The notes under the pieces are model-generated. The model was not told the DNA's origin, did no database searches, and saw only the letters and a list, made by a program, of their open reading frames with translations. The position numbers were made by a program, and so were the translations under genes. From the NCBI GenBank assembly GCA_023336205.1, contig JALQCR010000024.1:39156-103155 (forward strand): 64,000 bases of DNA. The letters run 5' to 3'. Origin of the DNA: Pseudanabaena sp. Salubria-1. Its GTDB lineage: Bacteria; Cyanobacteriota; Cyanobacteriia; Pseudanabaenales; Pseudanabaenaceae. Of this stretch, positions 51,736-62,057 are shown piece after piece (position 1 is the first letter of the stretch; each line of letters starts with the position of its first letter).

Positions 51736-52344
51736 ATGTCATATAGTGAATTCAAGACGATCGCACAAGTACAGGAAAAATTTGGCTTGACGGTGAAAGA
51801 ATCGGAAAATTTATTTGTGGGTATTCAGCCCTTGGCGATTAGTGATTATCTGCAACAAACCCTCAAACGCAATCTCTCCATTGCCAACGCTATCAGCACC
51901 GAAAAAGCTAGATCTGAATTGCTAATTGCTCCCATACTCTTAGAAATCCGTCAAATTTTTCATGAACAAGTCGGCTTTTTCTCTGGCACAGAATTTAATG
52001 TTGACGCAGAAGTTGGCTTAAATGGATTTTGTGACTTTCTTTTAACAGCCTCCAGTGAAATCTATGAAGTCTCTTGTCCAGTAATTACCCTTGTCGAAGC
52101 GAAAAATGAAAATATTAAAGGAGGATTAGGTCAATGTATCGCCGAAATGGTTGCTGCTCAAAGATTTAATGCCCAGCATGATCAAAAGTTTCCTATTTAT
52201 GGTGTAGTGACAACAGGAATGATATGGAAATTTTTACGTCTTGAAGAGAAGACACTTTGGATTGATCAAGAAGATTATTTTATTAAAGAAATTGGTAAAT
52301 TACTTGGTATTCTATCTAGTCCATTCGAGTCCTACTTTTCATGA
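51736..52344 (+). CDS. PD-(D/E)XK nuclease-like protein
   Basis: NGFCDFLLTASSE...ITLVEAKNENIKGGLGQCIAEMVAAQ. Confidence 0.65.
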   Translation: MSYSEFKTIAQVQEKFGLTVKESENLFVGIQPLAISDYLQQTLKRNLSIANAISTEKARSELLIAPILLEIRQIFHEQVGFFSGTEFNVDAEVGLNGFCDFLLTASSEIYEVSCPVITLVEAKNENIKGGLGQCIAEMVAAQRFNAQHDQKFPIYGVVTTGMIWKFLRLEEKTLWIDQEDYFIKEIGKLLGILSSPFESYFS

Positions 52345-52368
52345 GGGAGCGGTAACTCCATATGCAAT

Positions 52369-52671
52369 TTAATGCAAGACTGCTATCGGGACTATTTGAC
52401 TCAAAATATCGCCTAGAGTCCTTTTTGCTTCCATCAACTCATAGGCATAATGCAACCGCAAAAAATAACCATCCGACAACCCAAAATAGCGACATAACCG
52501 CAAATCCACATCCGCAGTCATCGGAGCCTTACCTTGAATAATTTGCTGAATACTCAAATATGGTAAACGCAAATTATCAGCCAAACTATTTACATTAATA
52601 TCTAATTCTTCTAAAAACTCATATTGCAAGATTTCGCCAACATGAGGATTACGCAGTAAAGTATCTTCCAT
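52369..52671 (-). CDS. HigA family antitoxin
   Basis: HVGEILQYEFLEELDINVNSLADNLRLPYLSIQQIIQGKAPMTADVDLRLCRYFGLS. Confidence 0.9.
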   Translation of the reverse strand: MEDTLLRNPHVGEILQYEFLEELDINVNSLADNLRLPYLSIQQIIQGKAPMTADVDLRLCRYFGLSDGYFLRLHYAYELMEAKRTLGDILSQIVPIAVLH

Positions 52672-52682
52672 TGCTTTTGCTC

Positions 52683-52967
52683 CTAATGATAATCAACAAT
52701 CTCAACATCATACGCATTTCCATTTTGCCAAACAAAACATAGTCTCCACTGCTTAGTAATGCGAATACTGTATTGTCCAAGTCGATCACCAACCAGTGCC
52801 TCTAGATGATTGGTAGGTGGTATGCGGAGATCTTCTAGGTTAGCTGATACATCAAGTTGACGTAATTTGCGTAAAGCTCTTTCTTGTATATCTGATGGTA
52901 GCTTACGCGATCGCAAGCCTTGCCAAATCCTCTCGGTTTCTTTACAAGCAAAGGAGACAATCATCAA
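52683..52967 (-). CDS. HigB/RelE family toxin
   Basis: KETERIWQGLRSRKLPSDIQERALRKLRQLDVSANLEDLRIPPTNHLEALVGDRLGQYSIRI. Confidence 0.9.
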   Translation of the reverse strand: MMIVSFACKETERIWQGLRSRKLPSDIQERALRKLRQLDVSANLEDLRIPPTNHLEALVGDRLGQYSIRITKQWRLCFVWQNGNAYDVEIVDYH

Positions 52968-53045
52968 ATCTTAAATATTCATCTTTAATTATTTTGCTAC
53001 CCTATTTCTTATTTATAGCTATAGCTACCTGTATCAGGACAAATC

Positions 53046-53100
53046 AAAACCCAAATAGTGTGAGGCGGCGCTTCGCGCCGCCTCACACTATTTGGGTTTT
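53046..53100. terminator. Long perfect hairpin, GGCGC-TTC-GCGCC centre
   Basis: AAAACCCAAATAGTGTGAGGCGGCGCTTCGCGCCGCCTCACACTATTTGGGTTTT. Confidence 0.8.
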
Positions 53101-53225
53101 ATGTCCTAACAAGAATGGCGACAGCTATACTTACGATTTAATGGGTTTAAAATCATTCTTAAGCGATCGCTATTAAAATCAAAATCAAGATAAAATCGAG
53201 AAATTAATGGGAGAAACAACCAGCT

Positions 53226-53735
53226 ATGGCTAAAAAATCTAGAGAATTTAGTGACCTTGTCCGCCAGCAAAAATGGGAGAAAGCCAGCAATAAGTCATTC
53301 GAGAAATTGCAAAAAACTGTTAAACAGGGTTTTGGCGAGGATGTACAGATGGTTAGAAACATGGAAGGACTCGCCAAAATGTCTGAGGTTTTGAAAGACT
53401 TCATTAGACCCTATGCTGATATCCCCCAAAACAAGAAAGAACTTCAGCGCCTGTTAGAGACCGCAGTGACAGCTTGGGATTTAGCGTTTATGCCAAAAGA
53501 AAAAAGGGAATCTGAGTTAGACCAAATATTTGCCTCAATGCTTAAAAAAGCTAAGAAGAATATAGATAAAGAGGATCTTGCGACTAGTAGAGCTTTAATT
53601 GAAGACTTTATTGATCGCAAATTAAAGTATTTTGCTGACGAGCAGCGCCAAGTCATAGATTTTCAGGTAGAGTACCTCGGTCGCGGTGAATACCATCTCT
53701 CAGTAGCCTCCGCAATGTCTAACCCATCAACCTAA
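53226..53735 (+). CDS. Hypothetical protein
   Basis: 169-aa ORF, lysine-rich. Confidence 0.65.
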   Translation: MAKKSREFSDLVRQQKWEKASNKSFEKLQKTVKQGFGEDVQMVRNMEGLAKMSEVLKDFIRPYADIPQNKKELQRLLETAVTAWDLAFMPKEKRESELDQIFASMLKKAKKNIDKEDLATSRALIEDFIDRKLKYFADEQRQVIDFQVEYLGRGEYHLSVASAMSNPST

Positions 53736-53768
53736 TCAAGTTTTTTTGCATACTGCATTGAGGACAAG

Positions 53769-54263
53769 CTACCAGCCCCAAGTGCCTACTTCGCCTTTAA
53801 ATGGCCCCACAATATCAGAAGTAATCCAGCCACCATAAAAATCACCAGCTTGCGGCGTGATTAGCTCATCATTCACATAGCAAGCATCCATGAGACTACC
53901 GTAGAAACTAATCGAGTTTTGGATGTCTACGAAATTTGGAGTTGGCATAGAATATCGCCAGCCCGCATTTTGGATATATTTATCTGCGATCGCAACATCA
54001 TAATATTGACTGATCCCTTTCCATTCACACCTTGTCCGCCGAGAAGTCTCGATCAGATACTCCATTTTAATATCTTCAATGGGAATGTAATAGCAAGGCG
54101 GATGACTAGTTTCTAAAACTCGCTTAGCGCGATCGGTTTCTGCTAAAACAATATCATTGCAAATGATGCGAATATGTTTCGTCGTATCCTCTAAGATTGC
54201 AGGACGAGGATAGTCCCATACGGATTCTTGACCTGCTTGTGGTTCAATTCGATTTGGATGCAT
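53769..54263 (-). CDS. DUF427 domain-containing protein
   Basis: ESVWDYPRPAILEDTTKHIRIICNDIVLAETDRAKRVLETSHPPCYYIP. Confidence 0.9.
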   Translation of the reverse strand: MHPNRIEPQAGQESVWDYPRPAILEDTTKHIRIICNDIVLAETDRAKRVLETSHPPCYYIPIEDIKMEYLIETSRRTRCEWKGISQYYDVAIADKYIQNAGWRYSMPTPNFVDIQNSISFYGSLMDACYVNDELITPQAGDFYGGWITSDIVGPFKGEVGTWGW

Positions 54264-54340
54264 TATTTTATCCAGCGCTTTGCGCTCTCACTAAAAACAA
54301 ATAAGCCATATAAAATCTGAAACGCTTTGCGTGTCAGATT

Positions 54341-55693
54341 TTATATGGCTACTCTGAAACCTGCGTGTTGATAGAAGTTGGGACGGAACCAGTTGCGGTA
54401 GTACTTCTCAGCTTCAGTTCCACTGGTAATCCATGATCCGCCTGCCATCATATTGTGCTTCGTATCAAAATATGGCGCAGAATAATTCTCATAGAGATAA
54501 TGCGGCTTATATCCTGTTAGTGGCGTTAAATGATCGCTGAGCCATTCCCACACATTACCGCGCAAGTCGTATAGTCCGACATCACTTTTGGCTTGTGGAA
54601 GATAACCAACTGGATTAGGGGAAGCAAATTTTAAATTGAGATTGTAATTTTCAGCTTGGCTATCTGCTGCTTGAGCAAGTTCAGAAGATCCATAGGTTGC
54701 CAGATACCATTCAGCCTCACTCATCAGGCGCGTATGATTGCCTTTCCAGCGACAATAGGCGATCGCTTCATAATGATTAACTTCCACAGGAAAGTCAAAG
54801 GGCATCACAATTTCATCAAACATGGCACGATATTTGTACTCAAAATGTTGGTGCAACGCACCAACATTTTGATCTAAAGGAATCCAGAACTTAGGATGTT
54901 TGATATCGTGCTGAACTTTCCAAGCCCATGATTGCTCGTGCCAATAGTCTTGATTTTCGTAGCCGCCATCTTTGACAAAATCGAGAAATTCAGCATTTGT
55001 AATTAGATATTTACTTGCCTGAAAAGTCGCCACATTCACAATGCGATCGCCATATTCAATATCCCAACCATAGATATTTGAATCTTGAGGTTTGCCTAGT
55101 CGCACTGTACCACCTGTGACTTCAATCATTTCATTTGCCGTGGTGTAGCCATTGGTGGGAGCATATTGCCAACTTTCGGGACATTGCAGTTGCTCAACAG
55201 GTAACTGGCGAATTAACATCGATGAGGTTTCGATGTGAATATATTGATGCTCGATCGCCATCATCAACGCCCAAAGGGGATGCTCTGGATTAATGGGCAG
55301 AGCAATATTTCTTAAATTATCAATTAGCTCAGAAATTGCATTGTAAACTTGGTCGCGATATTGCCAAACTGCTGTAACTTCTGCTTGTCGAAGATTATCA
55401 AAAATATTGGCTATTTCTTCAGGTTTCTCTGGATCAACTCCAATTTCAAAAAGCCTTTCAAAGTGAGGATTTAGGCGTTGCTCTAATAAGCCAACTCTGA
55501 CTAATTTATTGATATAAAAAACTGCCGAATGTCCTAAATAAAAAATCAATAAATTGCGTAAGGGATCGGGATTTGTATAAAAAGTTTCAGGATTAACCAA
55601 ACTTTTCATTAAGCTATCTTCGATTTGCCAAGCTCTTTGAAAATAGGCAAGAATTTCTGGGCGATCGCAACGGTGGAGATTTGGTGGTTGCAT
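54341..55693 (-). CDS. OvoA/EgtB-type sulfoxide synthase (DinB-FGE), ergothioneine-type pathway
   Basis: ETFYTNPDPLRNLLIFYLGHSAVFYINKL; IEHQYIHIETSSMLIRQLP; FGE-sulfatase C-domain. Confidence 0.85.
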   Translation of the reverse strand: MQPPNLHRCDRPEILAYFQRAWQIEDSLMKSLVNPETFYTNPDPLRNLLIFYLGHSAVFYINKLVRVGLLEQRLNPHFERLFEIGVDPEKPEEIANIFDNLRQAEVTAVWQYRDQVYNAISELIDNLRNIALPINPEHPLWALMMAIEHQYIHIETSSMLIRQLPVEQLQCPESWQYAPTNGYTTANEMIEVTGGTVRLGKPQDSNIYGWDIEYGDRIVNVATFQASKYLITNAEFLDFVKDGGYENQDYWHEQSWAWKVQHDIKHPKFWIPLDQNVGALHQHFEYKYRAMFDEIVMPFDFPVEVNHYEAIAYCRWKGNHTRLMSEAEWYLATYGSSELAQAADSQAENYNLNLKFASPNPVGYLPQAKSDVGLYDLRGNVWEWLSDHLTPLTGYKPHYLYENYSAPYFDTKHNMMAGGSWITSGTEAEKYYRNWFRPNFYQHAGFRVAI

Positions 55694-55708
55694 ACAATTA
55701 AAACAAAA

Positions 55709-56728
55709 TTAATTATGAGGAACTTGACACAGAACTAAGCCAAACCATTTTTGGGGATCTGTCCAGATTTTGACTGTTTCTAAACCCTGCGATCGCAGTT
55801 GTGCTTGAACTTTTTCTAAGTCAAATTTACGCGATATCTCCGTAAGGATGCTTTCACCTGCTTCAAATTGAACCTTGAGATCGAGTATTTCGAGAGATGC
55901 TTGATGGGGCGATCGCGCATGTAAATACATTTCAATTTGATGATCGACTTCGTTATAAATCGCTTGGTGCTTAAATAAATCGAGATCAAAATCACCTTGA
56001 AATCTCCAATTTAAATGGGCAAGCATGTTCAAATTAAATGCTGCCGTTACTTCTTGGCTATCGTTATAAGCAGCTTCTAAGATTTCTTTCGGTTTCTGCA
56101 AATCAATCCCTAATAGGAAATAATCTCCTTGAGTCAAAGCATGGGAAACCTTACCTAAAAAATCATTAGATTCTGATTCTGTAAAGTTACCAATCGAGCT
56201 ACCTAAAAAGAAAATCATCCGCGATCGCAAATGGTTTTTGCCCAAGTGAAATAACGCTTCGTCATATGTGCCAATCAGTCCTTCAATGGATAGATCAGGA
56301 TATTTTTGTTGTAAATGCAAGACCGTAGTTTTGAGAATGCCACCACTCACATCTATGGGAATATAGCTAAAAGCATCTGGTATGGCTTCTGTTAGAGAAT
56401 TTGTAGCTTTTTGATAGGCGCTCAGTAAATAATGGGTTTTAGTAGAACTACCGCTACCTAATTCCACTAATTCACAGGAACCTGTAATATCAGCGATTTC
56501 ATCAGCATATTTATTTAATATCCATGCTTCGGTACGGGTTGGATAATATTCGGGAAGTTCGCAAATTTGCTCAAATAACTCCGAGCCGCGATCGTCATAA
56601 AAGTATTTCGGAGGGAGGGCTTTCGGAGTTCCACTTAACCCTTGAACAACATCCTGTCCATCTTTCTGAAAGGTTTGATTTATATTTGTATTATGTTGAT
56701 GCAGAATCTTTAAATGTTTAACTGTCAT
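55709..56728 (-). CDS. egtD: L-histidine N-alpha-methyltransferase
   Basis: LPPKYFYDDRGSELFEQICELPEYYPTRTEAWIL; ELGSGSSTKT. Confidence 0.9.
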   Translation of the reverse strand: MTVKHLKILHQHNTNINQTFQKDGQDVVQGLSGTPKALPPKYFYDDRGSELFEQICELPEYYPTRTEAWILNKYADEIADITGSCELVELGSGSSTKTHYLLSAYQKATNSLTEAIPDAFSYIPIDVSGGILKTTVLHLQQKYPDLSIEGLIGTYDEALFHLGKNHLRSRMIFFLGSSIGNFTESESNDFLGKVSHALTQGDYFLLGIDLQKPKEILEAAYNDSQEVTAAFNLNMLAHLNWRFQGDFDLDLFKHQAIYNEVDHQIEMYLHARSPHQASLEILDLKVQFEAGESILTEISRKFDLEKVQAQLRSQGLETVKIWTDPQKWFGLVLCQVPHN

Positions 56729-57188
56729 ATTTGTCTTAGTTGCTATTGTTGATGTATGTACGATGAATAAGATTGTTTGGATGAATACGGTTAAACTAAA
56801 ATAGATTTATGGGGCAAAACCCTGTAAATCTATGAATTTATTTTATGTCCTAACATAAATGTCCATAAATATCTAAAATTTCGGGTGATGAAGTCTTACC
56901 ATGACTCATGTTACATAATTACCAACAAGAACCCATAGCGAATATATCAATAAGACACATATTGCCAATCTCTAATTATTAAAATTAATATCAATATATT
57001 GATCGCCCCCACGATCTCATTAACCCTTACATCTCGTAAACGCAATAATTATTGAAGTGTAATCTAAAATCACAATTTTGACAAGACTAGATACGTTACA
57101 TTGAAAGCGTAATATAGCGTTTATCATAAAATGGGCGTTTCAGTACCTTGCCTGACAAGTGTCATGATTTTTAAATAATTGCCAATTA

Positions 57189-57322
57189 GGCTCATCTGGG
57201 TTTGAGGGGTAAATGGTACAGTGTCGATACAATTATTGGCGACATGGTAGGGCTGTAACTGTTGCTCCGAGAGGATTCTGATTACTATTAGCTGTGCTTA
57301 TCCCCATGAACCCAGAAGAGCC
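57189..57322 (-). mobile_element. 134-bp ISL3-related MITE, copy 5
   Basis: TSD GCCAATTA at 57181-57188 / 57323-57330. Confidence 0.95.
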
Positions 57323-57629
57323 GCCAATTATTAATTTTTTTAAATTTCAATCAATTGATACAAATTTAGAATATAGAATAAGATATAAGTTTAGTAACGA
57401 TTTGTATTACTTCTGTTTAGTTTATCCTATCAACTTTAGTCTTGGATAACAATTCAGATATTGGTTAGCTAACGGGGGGATATGTCTTAAAGTACATATT
57501 TCACGCCAACCAATCAAAAGAAAGGATGCTGATGATTCTGTATGGCGTAATTGCCGTTTTACAGGCTAGTTTTACAACAAAAATTCCATTGATTTAATTG
57601 TGTTATTAGCATCTCACACAATTAAATTT

Positions 57630-58716
57630 CGCCAATTCAAGGATGAAATGCAACGGGTTCTGATGAAGCAAAGAATACTTCGTAAGGAGTACGATAGTCA
57701 AGTGATTTTCTGGGTCTGTGATTGATCAAATTCACTGCCTTCTGAAAGTCCTCTTCTTTCACGATTTTAAAGTTTGTACTTTTGGGATAGAACTCTCTAA
57801 TTAATCCATTGGTGTGTTCATTCAATCCACGTTCCCATGAATGATATGGATTCGCAAAGAAGGTCTCTAGTTTCAATCTTTCAGATAGCTTCTCATGCCC
57901 ACAGAATTCTCTTCCATTATCAAAGGTCATTGTCTTTCGAGATGTTGATTCTATAGGCTCAAATAGATTGAATGTCACTCTGTTTATCTCATCCATCGTC
58001 TTGTTCTTAGCTAGTCCAGCAAGTAAATACTTCGATGCTTTATCAACATGCGTAACTACGATACCTGTGTGGTTGCACCCGATTACCGTATCACTTTCCC
58101 AATGTCCAATCTCTGTTTTTAAATCTGCAATCTTCGGTCGATTCTCTATCCCTACCCTATTGGGAATGCCACCTCGCTTCTGATGGCGACCTTTGCGCCT
58201 TCGTTGCTTTTGCTTCTGCCTCAGATATTGTTGATATATTCCCATCTCTTGATGGTTTGCATAGATCATCAGATAAATCGTCTCATAGCTGATTTTACCT
58301 AGCCCCTCCCTTTCCATTCTCCCTGCTAGTTGCTCTGGGCTGTGGTGTTGCTCTAACCGTTGTTTGACTTCGGCGATCGTCTCAGCACTGATGCTCTGAA
58401 ATCTTACCTTTGCTTGTTTCCGTCTTGCTTTCATCAGGGCAACCGCAGTATCTGGCAAATAGCCAATCTGTCGCTCGTCTGTATTGCGCGATAACTCTCT
58501 TGAAATCGTACTTTTGTTTCGCTTCAAGCGACGACCTATCTCTGATACAGATAATTGCTCAATTACTCTTAGTTTATACAGTTCACTTCTTTCTGTGGTG
58601 GTAAGATGGACAAAGCTCATGAGGGTATCCTAATTATTGTGATTAATATCAGAATATCCTTATGAGTCCCTTTACGCAAAGATCTCTAGGTGTTGCATTT
58701 CATCCTTGAATTGGCG
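57630..58716 (-). mobile_element. IS30-family insertion sequence
   Basis: 25-bp perfect TIR CGCCAATTCAAGGATGAAATGCAAC; TSD TTT. Confidence 0.9.
57637..58620 (-). CDS. IS30 family transposase
   Basis: LTTTERSELYKLRVIEQLSVSEIGRRLKRNKSTISREL; TFDNGREFCGHEKL. Confidence 0.93.
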   Translation of the reverse strand: MSFVHLTTTERSELYKLRVIEQLSVSEIGRRLKRNKSTISRELSRNTDERQIGYLPDTAVALMKARRKQAKVRFQSISAETIAEVKQRLEQHHSPEQLAGRMEREGLGKISYETIYLMIYANHQEMGIYQQYLRQKQKQRRRKGRHQKRGGIPNRVGIENRPKIADLKTEIGHWESDTVIGCNHTGIVVTHVDKASKYLLAGLAKNKTMDEINRVTFNLFEPIESTSRKTMTFDNGREFCGHEKLSERLKLETFFANPYHSWERGLNEHTNGLIREFYPKSTNFKIVKEEDFQKAVNLINHRPRKSLDYRTPYEVFFASSEPVAFHP

Positions 58717-59236
58717 TTTCTTTGTCATAGTTTTTAGCAATTAATTAATCAACAAAAAATTATTTTTTATGACAGAAAAGAAACAGCCAACAATTGGATT
58801 AATAGAAGTTCCAGCGACAGGTCTATACGATGCAGATGGAAAAAACTGGACTTCTCTATATAGACATCGGTCTTTAATCAGTAAACAGGTTCTAATAGCT
58901 GATTTGCAAGCAGGAGGATTCGATGCCCGCTTAGTCAATCTCAGAGATGGTGATTATAGTGAGGAATTTGGTCAGATTTTTTGGAAAGGGATGACTCTGC
59001 GGAAAACCTTTGTAGGTGGAGATATCTTTGCTCTTGATCCACAGGCTTTCGATGCTTGGGGTATTACTGTGAATTTCTCTCAAGATCGTCAAGTCAGTTG
59101 CCTCCTCATTGAACATTTAGCGAAGGGCGATCGCCCAATCGTTGTTGGTGGTTCAGATGCGGTAGCCGAACCACATCACTACTTACAGGCTGGTGCAGCA
59201 GCAGTGGTTATGGATAAGTCAGGCGCGGCTAATTGG

Positions 59237-60761
59237 CTTTAGTTTGGACTAATGGGCAGGTATGAGAGAGGAACCAAAAGACACGAGAAAATTGAGCAGG
59301 AGCTTGCAATAGCAAAATCCAGCTCAAAATTGAGAAGAGAAGCAGAACCTAAATGGCAATTGGATGGGTTGGCGCAGGAGTCTTTTCAGTTTTCTTTCTT
59401 TTTGAGGCGTGTTTTTTAACAGTCGGATAGCGAATACGAGGAGGAAGGCGATCGCCTAAGGAGCGTCCGGGCGATTTACCGCGTAGTTTAGGAGGGATTG
59501 CAGGAGTACCAATCGCGGCAATAATTACCGCAAATGATTGAGCGACACGACCAGGAGCAAGATTATCCTGAGGAGACTGCCAAGGTAAAGGAGCATCAAC
59601 ACAATCGAGACGAGCGAACCAAAGTTGCCAAGTCATTAAAGGCATCAAAGCACTCCAACGCTCAGCCGCCTGAGTAGAGGTAATCTGGGGCAGAGTCCAA
59701 TGTAACCGTTGCTTGGCAAAACGATACCAATGCTCTATGGCAAAGCGACGCAAGTATTTTAACCAAAGAGTTTCCAAAGCAGGCATAGTTTTACCCAACC
59801 AAGCCAACCACATGGGCTGAAACTTACGGTTGCGCCCCAAGGGTTCAATCACCTCAATTCTAAAAATCTGCATCGGTCTTTCTGGAGAAGTACGGAAATG
59901 AAAGTCACGCCAATAAGTTACCCGTACCCGACCTATTTTTGGGTCTGTAATTTCTATAGTGGTGGCTGCCCCAGCCCAAGTTTCTGGGGCATTCAGTTTG
60001 AATTTATGCCCATGTTTACAAGGTGCACCACGACCGCTATAGGCAGACGGAACTCCCCAAACACAGCGATTAGATGCCAAACGTAGTAATAAATCCGCCT
60101 CAATATTCGCTGTTGCTTTCACAAAACTTGCATTCCCATATCCTCGGTCATAGACAGCTAGGGGGCGTACGCTTAACTGCTTTGTGACTTGTTTGAGTTG
60201 GAAGGCAGCTTTACTCACAGGAGTCTCGAAACTGGTGATCCGCTCATGTTTTATCGGTAGCGCCCAACTCCCACTTGCTTCGGGAATCCACGCCAACGTG
60301 CTGTAGCTTTGTCCTACGCCGATACTTTCGTCTTTGCCATGATGGAATCCTCTTTCCTTCAGCGTTTCCGCATCTGGTCGCAACCACACGCTATTATCTC
60401 CAGCCAGACAAGGTTGCTCTTCGGTTGGGATCTCTTGCACCATTAGTTTCATCAACTTTCCTCTTGCTGGTCGGCTATCGCGCAGTCCCTCATAAATACT
60501 TGACCATTTTCGCCGAAATAATGGATTCATTGACAGACTCACATACGAGCTAATGCTCGGACTTGTCAGGACGGCATCCATTAATTCAAATACTGCATCT
60601 TTTCCTGTTCCTAGGTATTCATATATCGACTTGCGAAATTCTTGTAATTTTTGGAAAATCATAGTAGTCAATGTCAATTTGGTTTATTGATCATTGCTCT
60701 TTTGGCAGTTTGTGACATTCACTTCCTGCCTTTCTTTTCTTCTTTTTAGTCTAAAGTCCAG
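59237..60761 (-). mobile_element. IS4/IS701-like insertion sequence
   Basis: TSD TAATTGG at 59230-59236 / 60762-60768; weak TIRs CTTTAGTTTGGACTA / CTGGACTTTAGACTA. Confidence 0.85.
59349..60677 (-). CDS. DDE transposase (IS4/IS701-like)
   Basis: PCLAGDNSVWLRPDAETLKERGFHH; LAVYDRGYGNASFVK; IEHWYRFAKQRLHWTLPQ. Confidence 0.85.
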   Translation of the reverse strand: MTLTTMIFQKLQEFRKSIYEYLGTGKDAVFELMDAVLTSPSISSYVSLSMNPLFRRKWSSIYEGLRDSRPARGKLMKLMVQEIPTEEQPCLAGDNSVWLRPDAETLKERGFHHGKDESIGVGQSYSTLAWIPEASGSWALPIKHERITSFETPVSKAAFQLKQVTKQLSVRPLAVYDRGYGNASFVKATANIEADLLLRLASNRCVWGVPSAYSGRGAPCKHGHKFKLNAPETWAGAATTIEITDPKIGRVRVTYWRDFHFRTSPERPMQIFRIEVIEPLGRNRKFQPMWLAWLGKTMPALETLWLKYLRRFAIEHWYRFAKQRLHWTLPQITSTQAAERWSALMPLMTWQLWFARLDCVDAPLPWQSPQDNLAPGRVAQSFAVIIAAIGTPAIPPKLRGKSPGRSLGDRLPPRIRYPTVKKHASKRKKTEKTPAPTHPIAI

Positions 60762-62057
60762 TAATTGGGCGATTTTTGATTATGTACTGGGTAATCCTCC
60801 ACGAGAAGAACTTACAGGTGTAGTTTTCTCAGATGGCAAACAGTATGCTCGGAAAACTAAAGCTAAAAGTCCCGATGAATGGGCGCTGCCCTCAGTGCAA
60901 GTAGCACGCGAATGTTTGGGGGTACTTCCCAATGTCCAAGGATTAGTGCCAATTGGTTCGTTGGTGGCGGACATTGGTTGTGATCGCACCTGCGATTTTT
61001 GTATGACCCCAACCTATGGGACTGGTTATCGTCGCATGACACCCAAAACAGCCCTCAAATGGTTAGAGATTCAAAAAGAAGCAGGGGCTGTTTCCATTAA
61101 TATTGGTTCCGATCAATTCCTTGCACGGACACTATTTCCTGGGGGAAGAGATGAGATTCTCGAAATCACTAATGGGGCGAGGGAAATGGGCATTTCTCTC
61201 ATGTGGCCCAATGGTTTAGAACTGAGGAAAACGACTTTAGGGGCTGGGCGTAACTATGAAAGCACCGATCTCAGACCCGATGAAGAACTTATTGAAGCCC
61301 TATTTGGCTGGGATGGTAAAGTAGGTTGTCCTTTGGCTTATATCCCTGCTGAGCGTCCCGTGTTTGGCAGAGAAGCCTACAAGAAACTCCTCCCTTGGCA
61401 GGAGCATTGTACCTTGATGAAATCTGTTGTCAGAACTGGTGTGCCTGTCATTGCCTATGGCATTATTATTGGTCTACCAGATGATGATGTTGATGATTTG
61501 TTACGTCTTGAGGAAGCGATCTCAGAACTTGTAGATGAATTAGTGCAGATTAATCCTAAAGTCGAGTTTCAGATTGCTTGCTACAGTATTGCTCCCTTAC
61601 CTGGAACTCCCCAATCCCATAATTTAAGAAAGTTAGGATTGCTTCAGTTTGAAGATTCCTGCGTGTGGGGAGGTCTATGGACACCAACTTGCAATACGCA
61701 TCACCTTAGTTACGAGCAGATTTCCGATTGGCAAATTCGCCTATCGAAGATTCGGCGCTCCTCATCTTCATTTACTAACTATAACGGTGAATATTCAGGA
61801 CTAGTTAGCACCGCTTCCTCCAACGACTCAAAAATTGCATTAGCAAATTTTGGCTAAACGCTAAAACAGATATACAAATCCTAAATGGTTTGTGGAAGCG
61901 CATCCCCTTTGGGAATAAACTTCCACAAACCCAAAAATCTACAAATGATTTAGGTCTGCTGTATATCATCTTTTGACAAAAATTTGATTTTGAAAAAGAT
62001 ACTTATCAAACTCACTTTCATAGCACAAATGATACGCAATGCAAGACTTACTTAAAT

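Larger units (their letters stand above)
58769..61857 (+). pseudogene. B12-binding radical SAM protein gene interrupted by a DDE insertion sequence
   Basis: N-part (VGGSDAVAEPHHYLQAGAAAVVMDKSGAANW) joins AIFDYVLGNPPREELTG...CDRTCDFC (CxxxCxxC) after IS removal. Confidence 0.9.
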
